64,000 bases of DNA. It comes from Rhodospirillaceae bacterium (GTDB lineage: Bacteria; Pseudomonadota; Alphaproteobacteria; UBA8366; Aestuariispiraceae). This document shows, one piece after another, positions 63,336 to 64,000 of the stretch; the stretch's first letter is position 1, and every line of letters starts with the position of its first letter. The notes under the pieces are model-generated. The model had not been told where the DNA came from. It did not search any database and was given only the letters and a program-made list of their open reading frames with translations. The DNA lies in NCBI GenBank assembly GCA_002709955.1, contig PAQY01000007.1, forward strand, positions 186,001-250,000, given 5' to 3'. Both the position numbers and the translations under genes were made by a program.

Positions 63336-63701
63336 CTATTGACCAGGAAAATGCTGTCCAAACCCGGTCGGGTCGTCTGCATCAGGGTTTATTGGGTCTA
63401 TGCCGTCTGGTAGTTGCCCTGCCAGTGCTTCCAACCTATCCAGAATGGCGGGAATGTGATCCGGCTGGACCTCCAGAAAGAAATCACCGCCCGGTGCGAT
63501 ACGCAGGGCGGGGCCTTTCAGGCAGCGATTGAGGCAGATAATGCGGGCCAGTTGGGCATTGATACGCCGCGCCCGAATGCCCGCTTCCAATGTGTCGGCC
63601 AGCGCTTTTGAGCCCCGATCCCCGCCACAACTGGGCTTGTTGCTGCCAACAGGATTAACGCAGACCAGCAGGCGATACGGGGATGGGTCTTGCTGTGTCA
63701 T
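63336..63701 (-). CDS. Thioredoxin-like [2Fe-2S] ferredoxin-type protein
   Basis: A 121-residue protein with four cysteines, Cys14, Cys25, Cys56 and Cys60, in the C-x10-C ... C-x3-C spacing of thioredoxin-fold 2Fe-2S ferredoxins. LLVCVNPVGSNKPSCGGDRG and IICLNRCLKGP are the ligand loops. The C-terminus ends in an acidic Pro/Asp-rich tail. It is just 5 bp downstream of the ispE stop on the same strand, so probably cotranscribed. It could supply electrons to an Fe-S enzyme, but IspE itself does not need them. Confidence 0.88.
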   Translation of the reverse strand: MTQQDPSPYRLLVCVNPVGSNKPSCGGDRGSKALADTLEAGIRARRINAQLARIICLNRCLKGPALRIAPGGDFFLEVQPDHIPAILDRLEALAGQLPDGIDPINPDADDPTGFGQHFPGQ

Positions 63702-63705
63702 GACC

Positions 63706-64000
63706 CTATCCTGTCAGGCTGCCAGCCGCGACCCACCAGCCGGGATGGGCTAGGTCTGAAGCGGCCTTCTGGGCCTGGTCGGGGGAGTCATACAGGCCAA
63801 AACAGGTGGCCCCGCTGCCCGACATGCGGGATAACAGAATGCCCGGTGACCCGGCTAAATGGTCAAGAACCTGACGGATGGACGGGCATATTTGCAGTGC
63901 CGCCTCGGTCAGATCATTGGGGTCCTGCTGCAACGCCTCTGCCAGACTATGGGCGGTCATACCTGGATTGAAGGCCAGGGCGGGCGCAGAAAACGGGCCG
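63706..64000 (-). CDS. ispE: 4-diphosphocytidyl-2-C-methyl-D-erythritol kinase, C-terminal part (window edge)
   Basis: IspE is a GHMP kinase of the MEP isoprenoid route. Only the C-terminal 97 or so residues lie in the window. The frame stays open through base 64000 (reading GPFSAPALAFNPG before the internal Met), so the start is outside. The GHMP C-terminal glycine loop SRMSGSGATCFGLYD and the final helix and strand are present. The identification rests on this motif and the family tail. Confidence 0.85.
   Translation of the reverse strand, partial: GPFSAPALAFNPGMTAHSLAEALQQDPNDLTEAALQICPSIRQVLDHLAGSPGILLSRMSGSGATCFGLYDSPDQAQKAASDLAHPGWWVAAGSLTG

Overview
The window reads as the chromosome of a free-living, respiratory alphaproteobacterium, most likely from the Rhodospirillales and relatives. 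The genus cannot be fixed from the sequence. The reasons are: a large (about 180 kDa class) NAD-glutamate dehydrogenase; a gene run encoding short HPr kinase, RapZ, EIIA-Man, HPr and enzyme I; the glcDEF genes; a five-step histidine pathway that uses HutF; and two families of dispersed palindromic repeats typical of alphaproteobacteria. Base composition is mid-GC through most of the window. Two stretches are visibly AT-rich, at about 45030-46400 and 61560-61950. No phage, transposase, integrase, rRNA or CRISPR array is visible.

Layout. 1-4.1 kb: 3' part of gdh and a small secreted protein. 4.3-8.2 kb: regulatory PTS operon on the minus strand. 8.2-10.7 kb: cupin, LysE-type exporter and M20 amidohydrolase. 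10.9-15.1 kb: a plus-strand cassette of a CHASE2 membrane protein with no output domain, a small exported protein and an M48 metalloprotease lipoprotein. 15.2-19.7 kb: glycolate oxidase glcDEF, preceded by a perfect FadR-subfamily-type operator and interrupted by dispersed repeats. 19.7-21.9 kb: a DUF2817 protein that has lost its zinc ligands, a TPR protein and a SixA phosphatase. 22.0-26.5 kb: polyphosphate kinase, Ppx/GppA phosphatase and DUF2937. 26.6-28.0 kb: dienelactone hydrolase and upp. 28.2-31.5 kb: a 1087-residue two-TM coiled-coil protein resembling TipN. 31.7-37.7 kb: aldehyde dehydrogenase, SDR, LuxO-like regulator, a triple 34-bp hairpin repeat, rsmB, zincin and a pterin dehydratase. 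37.8-44.5 kb: hutIHU diverging from hutF-hutC. 44.5-46.4 kb: AT-leaning accessory pair (CPT-like kinase and alpha/beta hydrolase). 46.5-55.6 kb: MBL hydrolase, small protein, peroxiredoxin, argE, trkH, PAS-GGDEF-EAL protein, folE, apaG and an OmpA-type lipoprotein. 55.9-59.5 kb: YnjBCD-type ABC importer. 59.8-64 kb: GNAT, tRNA-Gly(CCC), methyltransferase, small membrane protein, coiled-coil protein, a peptidoglycan-binding/GH46-like protein, a thioredoxin-like ferredoxin and the 3' end of ispE.

How the genes fit together. Carbon and nitrogen use dominates: histidine to formylglutamate (hut), glutamate to 2-oxoglutarate (gdh), glycolate to glyoxylate (glc) and succinate semialdehyde to succinate. 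A PTS phosphorelay with no visible sugar permease reports on the PEP/ATP state. Polyphosphate metabolism (ppk, ppx) and a c-di-GMP phosphodiesterase candidate add stress and lifestyle control. The best candidates for undescribed biology are the CHASE2/small protein/M48 cassette, the TipN-like coiled-coil protein, the DUF2817 pseudoenzyme and the AT-leaning accessory pair.
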